From positions 2,046,001 to 2,110,000 of the forward strand of contig JAGYVD010000003.1 in the NCBI GenBank assembly GCA_021209875.1: 64,000 bases of DNA. Reading direction: 5' to 3'. Position 1 is the first letter of the stretch, and each line of letters opens with the position of its first letter. Positions 1-12,499 of this stretch are shown here, one piece after another. A model generated the notes under the pieces. That model had not been told where the DNA came from. It made no database searches and was given only the letters and a program-made list of their open reading frames with translations. This stretch comes from Rosellinia necatrix (Eukaryota; Ascomycota; Sordariomycetes; Xylariales; Xylariaceae). The position numbers and the translations under genes are program-made.

Positions 1-1191
1 CAGAGCAACGGAAGGGTCAAATCATATAGCGTAACGGCAGTGCTGGCTCACCTTCCTAGCTCCGAGGCCCGAAGACGCTAACACGATGGAAGGTCCAATC
101 CACGGCCCTGGGAGATACAGTAGCGTATCGCACGATAGCGTGATGCTCCCCCGCCTGCAAGCGAGCGAAGAAACTGGACGGAGGTGATGCGGTCGGCAGG
201 AGAAACAGCGATGTGAAAGGAGGACGGTGCAGCGTCGCCACTGCAGCACGACGATAGGTAGATGGTGGAGACGATAACGAATAGCCTAATCCATATCCGG
301 TCTAACGTAGAGGAGCGCAAGGTAGGTATGGAGCAGTTACAACATGATATGTACACTACACTGCAACTGCACACTACTTGTGTTCAAGTGGAAAGAGGAA
401 AGACGTGAGTGGACTGGCTTGTTCAGCAGAAATAATCCCTGATTGCCCCGAGCTCTCTGACCTGAGTGTTTTCGGTGGAGACCTGTACTATTCCTATTGC
501 AGACTAGCGTGTATGGCGCCAAGATGGTTTGGCACTTCCTTGTCCTGGTACCTAGTTACTTAACTACCCTACCTAAGTACCTAACTTACTCAATGCTAGA
601 CAGCCAGCAAGCGGGAAAACGCGACTGGCTCAACCTCGAACATCAACCTTGAACAGCAACCTTGAACATCGTTTCGCGATGAGATGGCCTATCTTTAAAT
701 CCTAGCCTCACTCGGCCCACGTATTCTACTTCTTTCGCCTTACTTACTTTTGATTACAGTTTGGCCACTATCTACGTTGTCTGCGGTGCTCAAGCATTAA
801 ATACTTCCAAAGTAAAATCCTAGTCCTCACGTTCAGCCACCTTACCTGCACTGTTACCTGTATAGCAAGCAGTCAGTGTTCCAGTGGTCTGGTGAACGAC
901 AAGCATTCTTGAACTGGTCTCTGCTATCTGATCTCGCCATTCGCCAACCCGACCGAGCTACGTCCAAGTGCTGTTCGGGACGCCCTATCGTCTTCATAGA
1001 TAACGGCGTATATTCGCTTAGTAGCTACCGAGTTGTTGGTCACGTCCCCAGGTTGCCGGTACCCCAGAGACCGAAACATTATCCCGGAGCAAACGCATTG
1101 GCCACAATTTCTTCCCGGCCCTGTTCAGCCCATCAGGATTCCTGCCCGTCGCACCAAACGATAGCACGAGGGCTTGGAGCCAACGTTCAAG
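1..1191. other. Intergenic / 5' flank of the deacetylase gene
   Basis: No convincing coding region is seen. Short frames here have no recognisable domain and no fungal codon bias. A small imperfect tandem repeat of an AACCTTGAACATC-like unit lies at about 633-672. The last few hundred bases are presumably the promoter and 5' UTR of the Hos2-like gene. No clear TATA box was identified. Confidence 0.5.
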
Positions 1192-2694
1192 ATGGAGCCA
1201 GATCCGGGAAATCCGTACTCCTTGCGGCTTCCAAAGCCCAATTATCTCCCACACAATATAGATTGTGACCAACCGATCGTCAAGAAGTTCTTAAAGCCGC
1301 TGGATCGGCCAAGCGACATGGAAAATGCCGCCTATCTCAACAAGATCAAGCGCTTTGCTCGTGAACATGGCATCACCAAACCGAAAGGCTATAATGTATC
1401 CTTTCACTACAATCCGGAAATGGAGAAGCATCACTTCGGCATGACGCATCCCATGAAACCCTGGCGCTTGACCCTCACCAAGAGCTTGGTAAGTGCCTAT
1501 GGCATGAACTTTGCCATGAACAACTACACTGCGCGCGCCGCTACATATGAGGAATTGACCGCCTTCCACGCCAATGACTACATTGATCATCTGGCTACAG
1601 TCGCGCCTCAGCCTCAGCCCCTCGATGTGGAGAATCCGAACCCCGATCTTAGGTTCAACCTGGGGGGGAGCGATTGTCCGTTATTCGAGGGGCTATACAA
1701 CTACTGTTCGCTCTCTGGGGGTGCCTCTCTCGACGCAGCGAGGAAGCTCTGCGCAAATCAATCTGATATTGCTATCGCTTGGGGGGGAGGGCTTCATCAT
1801 GCCAAAAAGGCTGAAGCATCCGGGTTCTGTTACATCAACGACATTGTTCTCGCCATATTACAGCTATTACGCATCCATGCCCGAGTCTTATATATTGATA
1901 TCGATGTACACCACGGCGACGGCGTCGAGGAAGCCTTCTTTTCTACTGATCGAGTGATGACTGTCTCGTTTCACAAATTCGACCCTGTGAATTTCTTTCC
2001 TGGCACCGGCGCGTTAGAGGATAATGGCCCCAAAAGTGAACACAATCCTGGGGCACATCATGCCATCAATGTCCCTCTTAACGATGGTATCACTGATGAG
2101 CAATATAAGTGGCTATTCGAGACTATAGTCACTCGGGTGGTCGACAAGTTTAGGCCAGGTGCCATCGCTTTACAGTGTGGCGCGGACTCCCTAGCCGGCG
2201 ATAGGCTCGGCAAGTTTAACTTGCTCGTCCAGGGTCACTCCTCCTGCGTAGAGTTCTGCAAAAAATTGAATGTGCCCCTCATTATTTTTGGTGGTGGAGG
2301 ATATACGCCCAAAAACGTTGCCCGCGCATGGGCTTACGAGACGGCCATCGCAATCGACCACCAACATGACATACCAACACAAATCCCACTACACACCCCT
2401 TGGAGAGACCGGTTTAAGATCGACACACTTCTACCCACCATCCAACAGATCCTAGGCGAACCTCGTCAGAACCGAAATACACAGAAGAAGTTGACAGAGA
2501 TTGTACAGCACGTCACGGAACAACTGCGGTTCGTGGGCGCTGCCCCGAGCGTCCAGATGTCCATCATTCCACCCGATTTAAGTCCCATTAGGGACGAGGT
2601 GGAAGAGCGGATCAAGGAGGAAATAGAGGATAGCGACGAACATGGACGCAGGCTGCGGGAAGAAGCCGTTGGTGATCGCATGGAATTAGTTTGA
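1192..2694 (+). CDS. HOS2: Class I histone deacetylase, Hos2/Rpd3 family
   Basis: Zinc-dependent lysine deacetylase removing acetyl groups from histone tails. In yeast Hos2 is the catalytic subunit of the Set3 complex. The 500-residue single-exon frame starts at the ATG at 1192; a TTG 18 nt upstream is in frame but is not a plausible start. The N terminus holds the family motif HFGMTHPMKPWRL. The active site follows: GGGLHHAKK with the charge-relay histidines near residues 202-203, and DIDVHHGDG with zinc ligands D238 and H240. Further on come FFPGTG, the QCGADSL segment with the third zinc-binding aspartate, and the GGGGYT loop. The C-terminal tail is acidic and basic (EERIKEEIEDSDEHGRR). 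The N terminus LPKPNYLPHNID resembles Hos2 rather than Rpd3. The Hos2 assignment is family inference; class I HDAC is firm. Confidence 0.93.
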   Translation: MEPDPGNPYSLRLPKPNYLPHNIDCDQPIVKKFLKPLDRPSDMENAAYLNKIKRFAREHGITKPKGYNVSFHYNPEMEKHHFGMTHPMKPWRLTLTKSLVSAYGMNFAMNNYTARAATYEELTAFHANDYIDHLATVAPQPQPLDVENPNPDLRFNLGGSDCPLFEGLYNYCSLSGGASLDAARKLCANQSDIAIAWGGGLHHAKKAEASGFCYINDIVLAILQLLRIHARVLYIDIDVHHGDGVEEAFFSTDRVMTVSFHKFDPVNFFPGTGALEDNGPKSEHNPGAHHAINVPLNDGITDEQYKWLFETIVTRVVDKFRPGAIALQCGADSLAGDRLGKFNLLVQGHSSCVEFCKKLNVPLIIFGGGGYTPKNVARAWAYETAIAIDHQHDIPTQIPLHTPWRDRFKIDTLLPTIQQILGEPRQNRNTQKKLTEIVQHVTEQLRFVGAAPSVQMSIIPPDLSPIRDEVEERIKEEIEDSDEHGRRLREEAVGDRMELV

Positions 2695-3389
2695 ACGGTT
2701 TCACGAGGCCACATTAACCTACTTGTCTGAATATCTGCGGGGCATGTTGCTTCCCCGCGTGTTGAATAAAGTCACGCATCGGGGAAGCCCTTTGAGAAAT
2801 AACATTGACGGATTGCCTATGTTAGTATATATATGACATTGTCGTTTCATCGCTTCGCCTACAATGATTCAACTTGTAAGCGTGCCCAGTCCCAAACGAA
2901 TAATGCTGCTCCCTAGAATCACACCCATTTTACCCCTGGCCGTCTTGACTCTCATCCGTCAACGAATTATTGAACGGGGTCAGGCTGACTACAGTTGGGC
3001 AAGCATTAGAAAGATGATCACGAGTCCTTGGTCAGGGTCCTTAGGTACGTCGTACTGGGTTAGCGGGTAGTAGACACCACAATAATGACAATATCAGGTA
3101 CTGGCCAGTCAACCACAAGGGGTGGACGGTGCAGTTCGTGCTATACTTGCAATCCAGTTTACATTTTATACAGCTTATAACTAGGTATATAGGCTCAACA
3201 TCCAGCAGAGCAGCCCTTTGCCTCTTCCCCCGTTCTGCTTACACAATATCAAGGGGACAATAGCCCACCACAACGCGCCGGGCATTACGCGAGGTCTGTC
3301 TATCTGTCTGTCTGCCTGTCTGCCTGTCTGTTCATCCATCCATCCATCCATCCATCCATCCATCCATCCATCCATCTATCTATCTATAT
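2695..3389. other. Intergenic between convergent genes, with microsatellite
   Basis: 3' flanks of the deacetylase (+) and the aminopeptidase (-). No gene is seen. The right end is a tetranucleotide tract (3294-3389), described separately. Confidence 0.6.
3294..3389. repeat. TCTG / CATC / TATC tetranucleotide microsatellite
   Basis: About 95 bp of successive (TCTG)n, (CATC)n and (TATC)n tracts on the plus strand. It runs directly up to the stop codon of the aminopeptidase gene, so it would form the start of that gene's 3' UTR. Confidence 0.95.
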
Positions 3390-5053
3390 CTAGATCATGC
3401 CGTCGCCCGTATGCGAGCACGACTTGCGCGTGGCGGCGGCGTCGGCGGCGCGGCGCCACTTGAGGAACTGGGCGCGGACGGCGTTGCGGCTGCGGGGGTT
3501 GACGGAGGAGTCGGCGCGGCGGCGGGGGACGCCGTCGAGGGAGAGGGCGAACTCGGCGGCGACGTGGGCGGCGGCCTTGGCGTTGGCGGTCATGGCGTCG
3601 AGGTTGACGTTGCCGAGCACGTCGCAGGCGAGGTGGTAGCAGGGGTCGGCCGGGGCGCCGGCGCCGGTGAAGATGCCCGAGGCCGGGATGCCGAGCTCGA
3701 GGAAGCCGACGTAGTCGGAGCTCTCGCCGAAGTCGATGTAGTACGCGGGCTTGCCGGCGGCCTTGAGGTGCGCGACGAGCCTGGCGGCGCCGGCCTCGTC
3801 GCCCTCGTTGTCGCCCAGGTAGATCTGGTACTCGGCGTTGGGCGAGCCGACCATGTCGTAGTTGAAGTAGAAGCGGATCCGGTCGGCCTCCTCGGGCGTC
3901 AGGCTGGACGTGTAGTAGAGCGAGCCGACGAGGCCGCTCTCCTCGGCCCCCCACCAGGCGAAGCGCACCTTGTTCGGGTAGCCCTTGTAGTAGCGCAGCT
4001 CCGTCATGATCTCCATCAGCACGCTGGTGCCGGAGCCGTCGTCGTTGATGCCGGCGCCGGCCTGCACCGAGTCCAGGTGCGCGCCGAGCATGACGACGTT
4101 GTCCGGGTCGCCCTCCTTCGTCTCGGCGATGATGTTCCACGACTTGCGCTCCTCGAACAGCGCGTCGATGAACAGCTCCACCACCACCTCCTCGCCCGCC
4201 GCCAGCCTCGCCTTCCACGCCTGGCCCACCGCCATCGGCACCGTCGCCACCGGCGGGATCTGCCCGTAGCTCTCGGCCCCGAGCGTCGCCGAGTTCGGCG
4301 GCGTCGCCAGGTTGTGGTACAGGATGACGGCCGACGCGCCGTGCGCCTTGGCGAGCCGGAGCTTGTCCGCGATCGCGCAGCTGCCGCGCTTCACGAGCGC
4401 GATCTTGCCCGTGGCGTCGATGCCCGCCCACTGGTCCTCGAAGCACGCCGAGCCTTTTGTATGCGCATCATTCTCGTCAGCCACATGATCGTCAATCGTC
4501 TCCCTCGAGCACGGGGGAAAGCTCGGGACCGCCGTCGGGACATACCTCTCGCATCATCGACCGGGGTGTCGATCAGTGGCGCCTTGACCGGGCCATCGTC
4601 GGTGCCGGGGTTGTATATGAGCGTGATGACGTCGACGGATTCGCCGTCAGGCCCGGTGAGAGAGATCTCGCGGACCTCGCTGTACAGGTGGTCGAAGTAC
4701 TGCACCGTGGTGTCGTACTCGGGGCCAAAGCGTGTCTTGGCACGTTCGAGGACGTAATCCGAAGACGCCTCGTAGCCCGGCGATCCAAAGGCGCGGTTGC
4801 CGCCGTGCTCTTTAGCAATCCGGTCCAGGTTATAGAGGTTTCGCTCCAGCCTAGGGAATAAAAGTCAGCTTCAATCTTTATGCCATCTATATCGCCCCCT
4901 TCGTGAAAATAGGGCTTGCTTGGTCTTGTGGCAAACTTACTCTTCCGTCTTGATCTTCGCTTCGAGCCCCTTCGGCGTCAGGATATTACAAGTCGCGATG
5001 CCATGGCCCGCGAACAGGGCGGCGGCGGCGGCGAAAACCTCGAGGTTCCTCAT
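3390..5053 (-). CDS. Secreted leucine aminopeptidase 2-like, M28 family with PA domain
   Basis: Predicted secreted zinc exopeptidase releasing N-terminal residues from peptides. Three exons fit canonical splice sites: 5053-4941, 4850-4546 and 4453-3390, giving 493 residues, the usual Lap2 length. The introns start GTAAGT and GTATGT. A signal peptide covers about residues 1-21 (MRNLEVFAAAAALFAGHGIA). The PA domain (VKRGSCAIADKLRLAKAHGA, IPPVATVP) interrupts the catalytic region. Metal and catalytic motifs are complete: GAHLDSVQAG, GINDDGSGT, WWGAEESGLVGS, YDMVGSPN and CYHLACD. Exon 3 is far more GC-rich than its flanks, which opens a long antisense frame that I do not believe. Lap2 versus another M28E aminopeptidase is inferred from length and architecture. 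Confidence 0.9.
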
Positions 5054-7048
5054 TCTAGACAGTGGTCGACCGGCGTGAGTCGATGGAGGTAGAAGCGAGG
5101 GAACCACACGGCTGGGGATGAGAGGCCGGCTCACCGCTTTATATGCGGTTTTCCTCGTATGCTGGCGCCCGAGCGAGCCCAGCCCACCCCCGGCCGGCCT
5201 GTATGATTCGAGACATCCGCAAGCAAATGAGCACGCGATTTAGCTCGGCTTAGCGATTCTTTGGCTTCTCTCGTCTCTTCCAAGTCTGTTCCCCTGCGCT
5301 CGCAACCCCAAGATCGCCAGCTAGGCCTCCCCCGCATTGACTGACTCTGTGTTCCCTGACAAACGCCCATCTACGCCACAGCCCAACATAAATATGCTCA
5401 ATCATCGTGGTGACACAAAGGCCTTCAACCGAGGTCGAATAGGCGCGAGAGAGGTGAGCGTTTCCCTCAGGAACCATTACCTCAAATAGGCTGGGCGTCC
5501 GGGGAAGTGGGAGGAGCCTACTGCTGCCGAGAAACCGAGTCGATAGGCAAGACTATCAATAACAGCCGGAGGGCCGGGGTGCTATCGCACAACACACGTC
5601 GACCAGGATCCCAGTGAGATGCCCGGACGCGTGAGAGTCAGCCGCTAGAAGGTGATAATGACAGCCAGAATGAGCCAGAGCAGGCTCACCCTCTCTTGGC
5701 CCTCGCCAAGCCGGCTTGGTTAGGCAGGTGCCAAGCGGTGACGAGCGGTTGGGTTCACTTGGCAGCAGGAGATAATTCGTGAGCGCCATGCCATGTACAT
5801 ATCGTGAGGCCATTTCCGTGATTCGCTCGTTCCCTGTCGCGACCATATCCTGCGTCGGATAACGTGCGCGAAAAGCCACCTCCACACTATGTATGTGTGA
5901 AAATCTGAGATAGGCGGTGCCGTCGTGGCCAGCCAATACAAACCCTCGTACCGCCGCCGACATGCTTGGTCCAAAAAAAAAAAATGGGGTGTGTTATATA
6001 CATACATGGGGAGAAACAACACGGCCAAGAGACTGTGAGAAGAGGCGGCATCTTCGGGAGGCTAGATCTACACTATACACTAGGATAGGACACCACCCAT
6101 CAGGTAAACAAGCGTATGCCCAGCCATATGCAATTCAAATGCAAGTCCCACAACCATTGTTTCCATATCACTTCATTCGTCGTCCCCCCTCACCAACTAC
6201 ATATTACGACGTAATAGAAAAACAACCTATGGAGGTCCTATACCAGGGCCGCCTGGGTTGATACGAGCTTGCTGCACTAAATGAGGGACAAGGCTGTGGT
6301 AACAGACATCACGATTCTATACCGCTTTACTTTTTACCCTGTAGAGACCAGTAAAATATATCTTAGAATATGTGACTGCTAAAATATTACATCTTATCAG
6401 CATTTACATGTGAAAGGTGGGATAAGATATGGCTTCAAACACTCAGCATTACTCATTTAAATGGCGAACACAGCTCGCCCGTATACGTGCTATATTAGTC
6501 TGAACCCCGTGCACGCAAGGTCTCGGCGAGGTGAACATCGTCAAAACTCCGAGCCGACATCTGACTGAAAGACCAACAGCACCGAGAGCAAATAGTAATA
6601 CACAAACCACAGCCAATTCGTGTAGTGATTGCTGCTAGTCTGAAGGAATCTCGCCAAATACACCACTGAATTGTACTAGTGGGATGAGGAGAGTCTTACA
6701 CTGCCAGCCCCCTACGTCACAGTTTTAAGTTCGGGGGCTCAGCAAAACTCATGAGCCAGGCAGCCTTATTACCGATATATTGGAGGCCGAGACCGGGGGT
6801 TGATGAACTGAGACGGGATATTGCTCTCGGCCTTGGGTAGAATGCTTTGGTGATCGGCGATGCACATTCGCCATAAAACATAATAACTACCATAATGCGA
6901 TGTATAAACTTGAAATATCCAGGCTAATACCATACACGCACGGAAATCATAAGTTATGCTCAATGTTGATAGCAAGGAGTTTGTTGAACGACACTGTCGC
7001 ATAACACCGGCCAGAGATGACGATTGGTTCCTAATGCGCATATAGTGT
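5054..7048. other. Intergenic, no gene seen
   Basis: Divides the aminopeptidase promoter (left) from the 3' end of the transporter gene (right). Open frames are short and lack family features. An A12 run occurs near 5974. From about 6300 on the sequence is AT-richer and may include the transporter 3' UTR. Confidence 0.5.
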
Positions 7049-8820
7049 TCAATACCTTCTACCTCGACCAGCCTCTCTCTTCATTCTCGACTGCCTAGAC
7101 TTCCAAGCGACATAGGTAACCAGGCAGGCGCCAACGACCAGACCCATCGTGAACAACATCACGTTCACGGGGATGGGGTCGCCGCCGAAGGTGTCGTGGA
7201 ACAAGTAATCAAGCCCGCTCTGGCTGAAATTGAGCAGGCCAGCGAGGCAGATGATGGCGCCGTACACTGTCCCGAATGTCTCAAAGCCGAACACTTTGGC
7301 ACTGTAGTCGCTAACGGCCGTGTAGTAGAACGGGCGGTACAAGACGAAGAGGCAGACGTTCGTATACGCGGCCCAGTCGAACGGTAGCACGCCGAGGACG
7401 CCGATGACTGTCGCGACGGTGACGAGGGTCGCCAGTACGGCAACCGTGCTCGTGTGGTCGAGGAAGATCCCTATGAACGGGATCGATATGATGCCGCCGA
7501 GGGGTAGCGCGAGGTCGAAGAAGTTGTTGATCTCGATGGCTTTGTCTATCGACCCGAATATGGCACTGTATTGGAGCCGGATGGTGGCTACGAAGTAGTT
7601 GATTCGCGTCATCTGGATGACGGTGAAGAGACAGATGAGCACAAACCAGGGCGAGCGGATTTGCTGGAACGCGGTGTGGTTGTGCATCACGCCCCAGACG
7701 CCGCTCCGGTTGTTTGTCGCCTCCTCCCTCTCGGCTTGCTTGTCGGCCGTCTCGGTCCCCAGCAGCTCCTCAATCTCGTGAGCGATGCTCTCGCTGTATT
7801 CTCGCTGCTCTTCGCGCTGTGCCTCACGCAGTAGCGCTGTCTCCTCGTCGACCTGGTCGTCGGCCTCGATAGCGCTAGGACTGAAGGGATCGTCAGAATC
7901 TGGCGCCTCGTAGTCTACAATCATTTCCCCAACGGTCTTGTACGACTGGCTAGGGAGCACGGTAAGTTGCATGATAATGATTACTGCAGGCACAACCAGA
8001 TAGGCGGTAAAAAATCGGTCAAGACCGAAAACGCCATCGGTCTTCTCAAATACAATACGGTATAGAAGAAACAATGCACTGGATGCGTCAAAGGCGCCGG
8101 TGAGCAATGCCAATATCAACCCGGAGTGTTGTGGGAAGGCATTGGAAAGCTGAAATGAGGAGATATAAGCGAAGGGACCACCGAGGGCCAGAAACAAGTA
8201 CCCCGGTATGAGAGCATCAAACGCCACCCGCTCAGCGAAGGCCATCAACAAGGCGCCAATCGCAATACATATAGCACCCAGGATCCCACAGACCTTAGGT
8301 CCATAGTGGTCAAGAATAGCCCCGACGGGGAGGGCGGCAACATTTGTAGCGACGGCGGCGACAGTGAACATGAGATTCAGCCGGATTTCTATGCACACGT
8401 CATTTCCCTCGCAAATATTTTGGTAAGCCCCCGTTTTCTTCAGTATGGGCTTTATAGCAGCATAGCCGAACACAACACCGGCTGCGAAGAGGCAGTATGT
8501 CACTGCACACACAATCTGGACTGTTTGCTTTGCGAGTTAACTGCCGTTTTTCGAGGGGAGAGGGGAGGATGAGTGAAATCCAGACAAGCAAGCTTACGAA
8601 TTCGCTTCCATCGAGGCACTTCAAACGCTCCGATGGTCTGTGCAGGACGGTCAACATCTCGTGTGATGACGGGATCCCACGACTCGGGAAGAGGATTGAA
8701 GCTAAGTCTGCGTGGTCTTATCGAGGGCGCCGTGGACGCGATAGAGCCTCGACAGGATCTCTCGCCCTCGGGAGGAATGCTGAGAAAGGTCTCAAGAGAG
8801 GCGACCCGTGGCAATGACAT
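7049..8820 (-). CDS. MFS transporter, Fmp42 / SLC43-like
   Basis: Predicted twelve-helix major facilitator of the fungal Fmp42 group, related to animal SLC43 amino-acid transporters. The substrate in fungi is not established. Two exons: 8820-8598 and 8520-7049, joined at GTAAGC and an ACAG acceptor, giving 564 residues. Exon 1 encodes a cytosolic N terminus ending in VPRWKRI. Exon 2 opens with the first helix (VCAVTYCLFAAGVVFGYAAI) and has the MFS-type loop GAILDHYGPK after helix 2. A long charged central loop (about residues 275-350, EETALLREAQREEQ) separates the two six-helix halves. The C terminus is basic. I chose the ATG at 8818-8820 because the second exon alone has no ATG near its start and begins inside the first helix. 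Confidence 0.85.
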
Positions 8821-9903
8821 GGCGTTAAGCCGTGAAGTCGGTTCTTATACCCTCGGTGTAGACAACCACCCCAGGGACAAGAGGAGACCGAATATATATA
8901 TAGAGAGAGAAAGAGAGAGAGAGAGAAGGGCAGATATATATATAGAAGAGCGGATATATATTTAGGCGATGAGGGGCTCGGACGCTTCTGAGGGGTAATA
9001 GCGCCCCGATCTGAAGCCCACCAGGCGTCAAACGTAGATATGGTTGGCAAGGTCGAGCCCACCGGTTGAAGAGAGTGTGCGTAGACAGACTCGGTGCTGA
9101 GTGGCGGGGTGGACTGCTATTCCGGGGCCGGCAGGGTGTCGTTGGCCGTCGCTGTGGTAAGACACCAGTGTGCTCGCTGGTCACAGCTCCTACCAAAACG
9201 GACAATGTTCATAGATGGCACACATAACCAAAGAAAACGAAGAGAAGGTAAAAGGGCAGGCAGCACGAGATGGTTACGTGACGGGCAATGACGAAATGGG
9301 AGACGCTGCTGATGCTTCCAGGTTGTTGGTGTGGGCCGATTTACCAAACCTAGTATTTACCTATTGTATGTGTCCATACCTAGGGAGGCAGTCGCTGCCC
9401 ACCGTTATTACTGTCAGTAGTATTATTACCGTCTGTACCTACCTACCTAGGTACGTGGCCGATACTTGGCGGGTTTATTGTAGCTATACTGTATTCCGGG
9501 AAGCACCTGAATGTGTGACGTGTCGAACGTCGAACGCCGAATATCAAACGGCATGCTGAAAGAGACGGCGATTTAATAGTGATTTAGGGTCACATGGACA
9601 ACAATAAACTAAAAGGCGTAATTCGTTATGACAGCATGAGTAGGTGGTTAGAGGACGTTGAGACACCTGCACCACCACTATTCTGATCTAAGTTAGCGTG
9701 TCTAAGATTCCCGTCCCGTTTATGTACCTACATACACACACCTACCTACCTACTGTTAGGTACCTTACTTGCTTACATAGCAGAATCTGCTCACCTATAA
9801 ATACTACATCCTAGTACCTAGAGCAGCCCTAGAGCCAGTTAAGTTACGGGCTAGACCAGAACCTACCTCGCTCGGTACTTAATCAGTATTCGAATATTAG
9901 ACT
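8821..9903. other. Intergenic with GA/TA microsatellite and CCTAGGTA palindromes
   Basis: Promoter side of the transporter gene. It holds a GAGA/TATAGA-rich tract (about 8895-8965) and several TACCTACCTAGG-type palindromic strings (about 9378-9385, 9435-9455, 9725-9770). No gene is seen. It ends at the target-site duplication of the retrotransposon. Confidence 0.6.
8895..8965. repeat. GA-rich / TATA-rich simple repeat
   Basis: Runs of TATATATA, GAGAGAGA and TATATATA-GAAGAG alternate on the plus strand about 75 bp upstream of the transporter start codon. It may be part of the promoter or 5' UTR; function is not shown. Confidence 0.85.
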
Positions 9904-9908
9904 TCATC

Positions 9909-10040
9909 TGTGGCAACCAATGACTGATCTGATGGATTGTATTGTAGTTGTAAATATCTTGGAGGACTGTGTACTAGATGATTACTGTGTATTAAGTGAT
10001 ACATCCCCTAGTGGGTCCAATATGTGGGGAAGGCGCCACA
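9909..10040 (-). repeat. Left (3') LTR of the retrotransposon
   Basis: 132 bp, with terminal inverted TGTGGC / GCCACA. For an element read on the minus strand this is the 3' LTR. The bases just inside it (minus strand AGGGCAGAT before the LTR) could be a short polypurine tract. It differs from the right LTR at 12 positions. Confidence 0.93.
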
Positions 10041-11699
10041 ATCTGCCCTAAACAAAAAAGAAAAAATGCTGCGTCTTCGCGGCTTTTCCTTTGTTTTTGT
10101 AATTATCCTGTTTTTCCTTCCGTGAATTCTTCGATCAGCGCGGAATCCGCTCCTAATTGTTCCTTAGTTAGCTATTCGTTGAATTTATATTTTAGTTTTT
10201 TATATTTGACCAAGTATTATGTTTTTTTTTTACCCAGCATTTTAATTTTTAGTATTTGTTCTTGTAGGTAGTTTTTTATGCGGATTAGGCCGGTGGAAAG
10301 CAGGCTCCGACCGTATAAGTCTTTTGGGCAAAGTTTTAGATGGTTTATTAAAATAACGTCGTAAATTTAAGCATTATATTAGTTAAGGTCGAGTTTATAT
10401 ATTAGTGCACTTATTCGTTCGATAACGCGGAAAGGGCCCGCGTATCGTTAGGCTATTTTATTGCTTATGTTTGTGTTAATTTTGTAGCTTTTATATAAAC
10501 GTAACAAAACTCTGTCTCTAATATTAAAATATATGGGTTAGTGCTACTAATTATAGTAGTGCTTTATAATTATTAATGCTAAAGCTATTACGTCTGCAGC
10601 TTGTATACGGGCTGTCGGCAACTATATAGTTCTGTCGTCTTTTTGTTGTTTTATATTTTGTTTCTAGGGCCGTATTAGGACGTTAATAATGCTAGTTAAT
10701 ATAAAGCTAAATGTTAATTTGTTGGGGCTAAATCTTGTTATAAAATGTTTACTGTTATTATATTTAAATTATAAGCGTAGTAGTGCTTGTTCTTAGTCTG
10801 TTGGATTGTTAAGTGCATGTATATAGTATCGCAGTGCTGATTATGTTATTTGTACTATAATTTCGGACTATCTGTCTGCCTGTAGATAATAAGCTGTAGT
10901 ATATAAAAGCTTTGTTTTTAATATATTCTATACTGCCTGCTAGAGGTCGGAGAGGAATTTTAGGTCTTTGTTTAATATAATAATGCATGGAATTCCTTAG
11001 CTAATAAGAAGTAATTTAAAGATAAAAGCTTGTCCTTATTATGCTGCTGTTTAGTTTTTACTGCTTGGGATTAATTAAAGTTGTTTAATAAGTTTGCATA
11101 TTGTTATTATAGTTATGTTATGTCTGTTTTTAGACATCGGTAAAGCAAACAGAAAATCGATGGTTATTTAGTAGTATAGGCATAGAGAGAAAAGGATTGG
11201 CTATAGACTTCCGTACGGCTTATGGTGTCGGGGTTATAGGATTCTATATTCCGGACATGTATTTATGTATTCCTTAAATTTTTTAAAACTTCTGTGCACG
11301 TAAAAAGTCTGTATTAAATATATTAATTTCTTGTAACTGATATAGTTGGGGCCGTGCAGGGCACTCTATAGTTCTAGTACGCAGGATCTCGGGATGCAAA
11401 GTCTGTCTGCTGTTATGCTAGATCTGAACTATAGAAGTCCTTCTTAGATATAAAATAGTATGTCGGTCCTGTTATCTAGGGCTATGCGTCCCTTGCGCTT
11501 TATTATGTCTAGTATACGCTTGAGGTACGGATTCTCCAAATAGCTGCGTTATAGTTATGCCCTGAATTCAGGATCTATTTATACTAGGGAAATAGCTGTA
11601 TATTTTTAGATAGGGATGTTAACCTCGTGTATTATTTAATAAGTCCAGTGTGCCGCCCAGTGTTCCTCTTTGTGGTCTGGCAACTCGTTAAGTCCATCA

Positions 11700-12190
11700 G
11701 GATCGTCTGAGTAAAGGTCTGAAGGTCAGGGTTCCTGCAGCAACCTACTAAGGGCATCTAAGACAATATATGTTTTTCCCGGCTTATGTAGTACCCGCAG
11801 TTTAAATTAGCTGATAAATTCTAGTGCGTGCATGATTTTGCGGTTAGAGTTGTTTATTGCCGTAGAGTTTGCTATATCTATGCTTTTGTTATATAGGCCC
11901 AATATTCTTTTGCAGTCTATAAAAATAATAGGTGTTCGTTTCGCTGTGTTTAGCCATTGTTTGGCCTTTTTTAATACCTAGACAAAAGCGCACAGCTTTA
12001 TTTTTATAGGCTAATAGTTGTATTCCGACTTAATAAGCGGTCTAGAGAGAAAGGCGATCGTTTTAATCGTATAACGCGGTAGGTAGGTTATTGTTCCGTC
12101 TTTAGTGATTTTTGCAAGTGTGTCTTTTTTGACATAGTAGACTTCTACTCCGATGCTATCAGCGGAGGCGTCGAAGTCTGCGAACAGTTA
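11700..12190 (-). pseudogene. RNase H domain remnant
   Basis: Minus-strand reading: LFADFDASADSIGVEVYYV, IAFLSRPLIKSEYNYWPI, LCAFVWVLKKAKQWL, and the closing VLDALSRLLQEP. These correspond in order to the DAS start, the SRxLxxxExNYWPT motif and the DALSR end of gypsy RNase H domains. It sits downstream of RT as expected. Confidence 0.75.
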
Positions 12191-12499
12191 TTTCGTAAGT
12201 GAGCAGAATACCAGCGCTATATTTTGCAGTAAAAAATTCTTTATTTATGTAAAAACGTCTTTCTTTGCTGTTGTAAAATAGGTAAACGTTACCGATATGG
12301 CTTATGTTTTACGCGCATGTTTAGACTGGCTTTTATTACCTGATTTAGCTCTTTTGAGTAATTCTGTTTTGCAGTTTTGTAAAAGTTTGATCAGGATTCT
12401 AAAGCAAAGGACAGAATTTCGTAACTATATGGTAAGCCTAATAAATATTTCTAAGTTTCGCAATATTTTTAGGAATTTAAATCGTTGAATGGCCTTTAG

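Noticed and set aside
1174..1191. Upstream extension of the deacetylase to 1174
   Set aside because: The codon there is TTG; the ATG at 1192 gives a family-like N terminus.
3294..3389. CRISPR-like repeat array
   Set aside because: Uninterrupted tetranucleotide microsatellite without spacers, in a eukaryotic genome.
3411..4757. 448-codon plus-strand frame opposite the aminopeptidase
   Set aside because: It is an antisense shadow of a GC3-rich M28 gene; the minus strand has complete catalytic motifs and splice sites.
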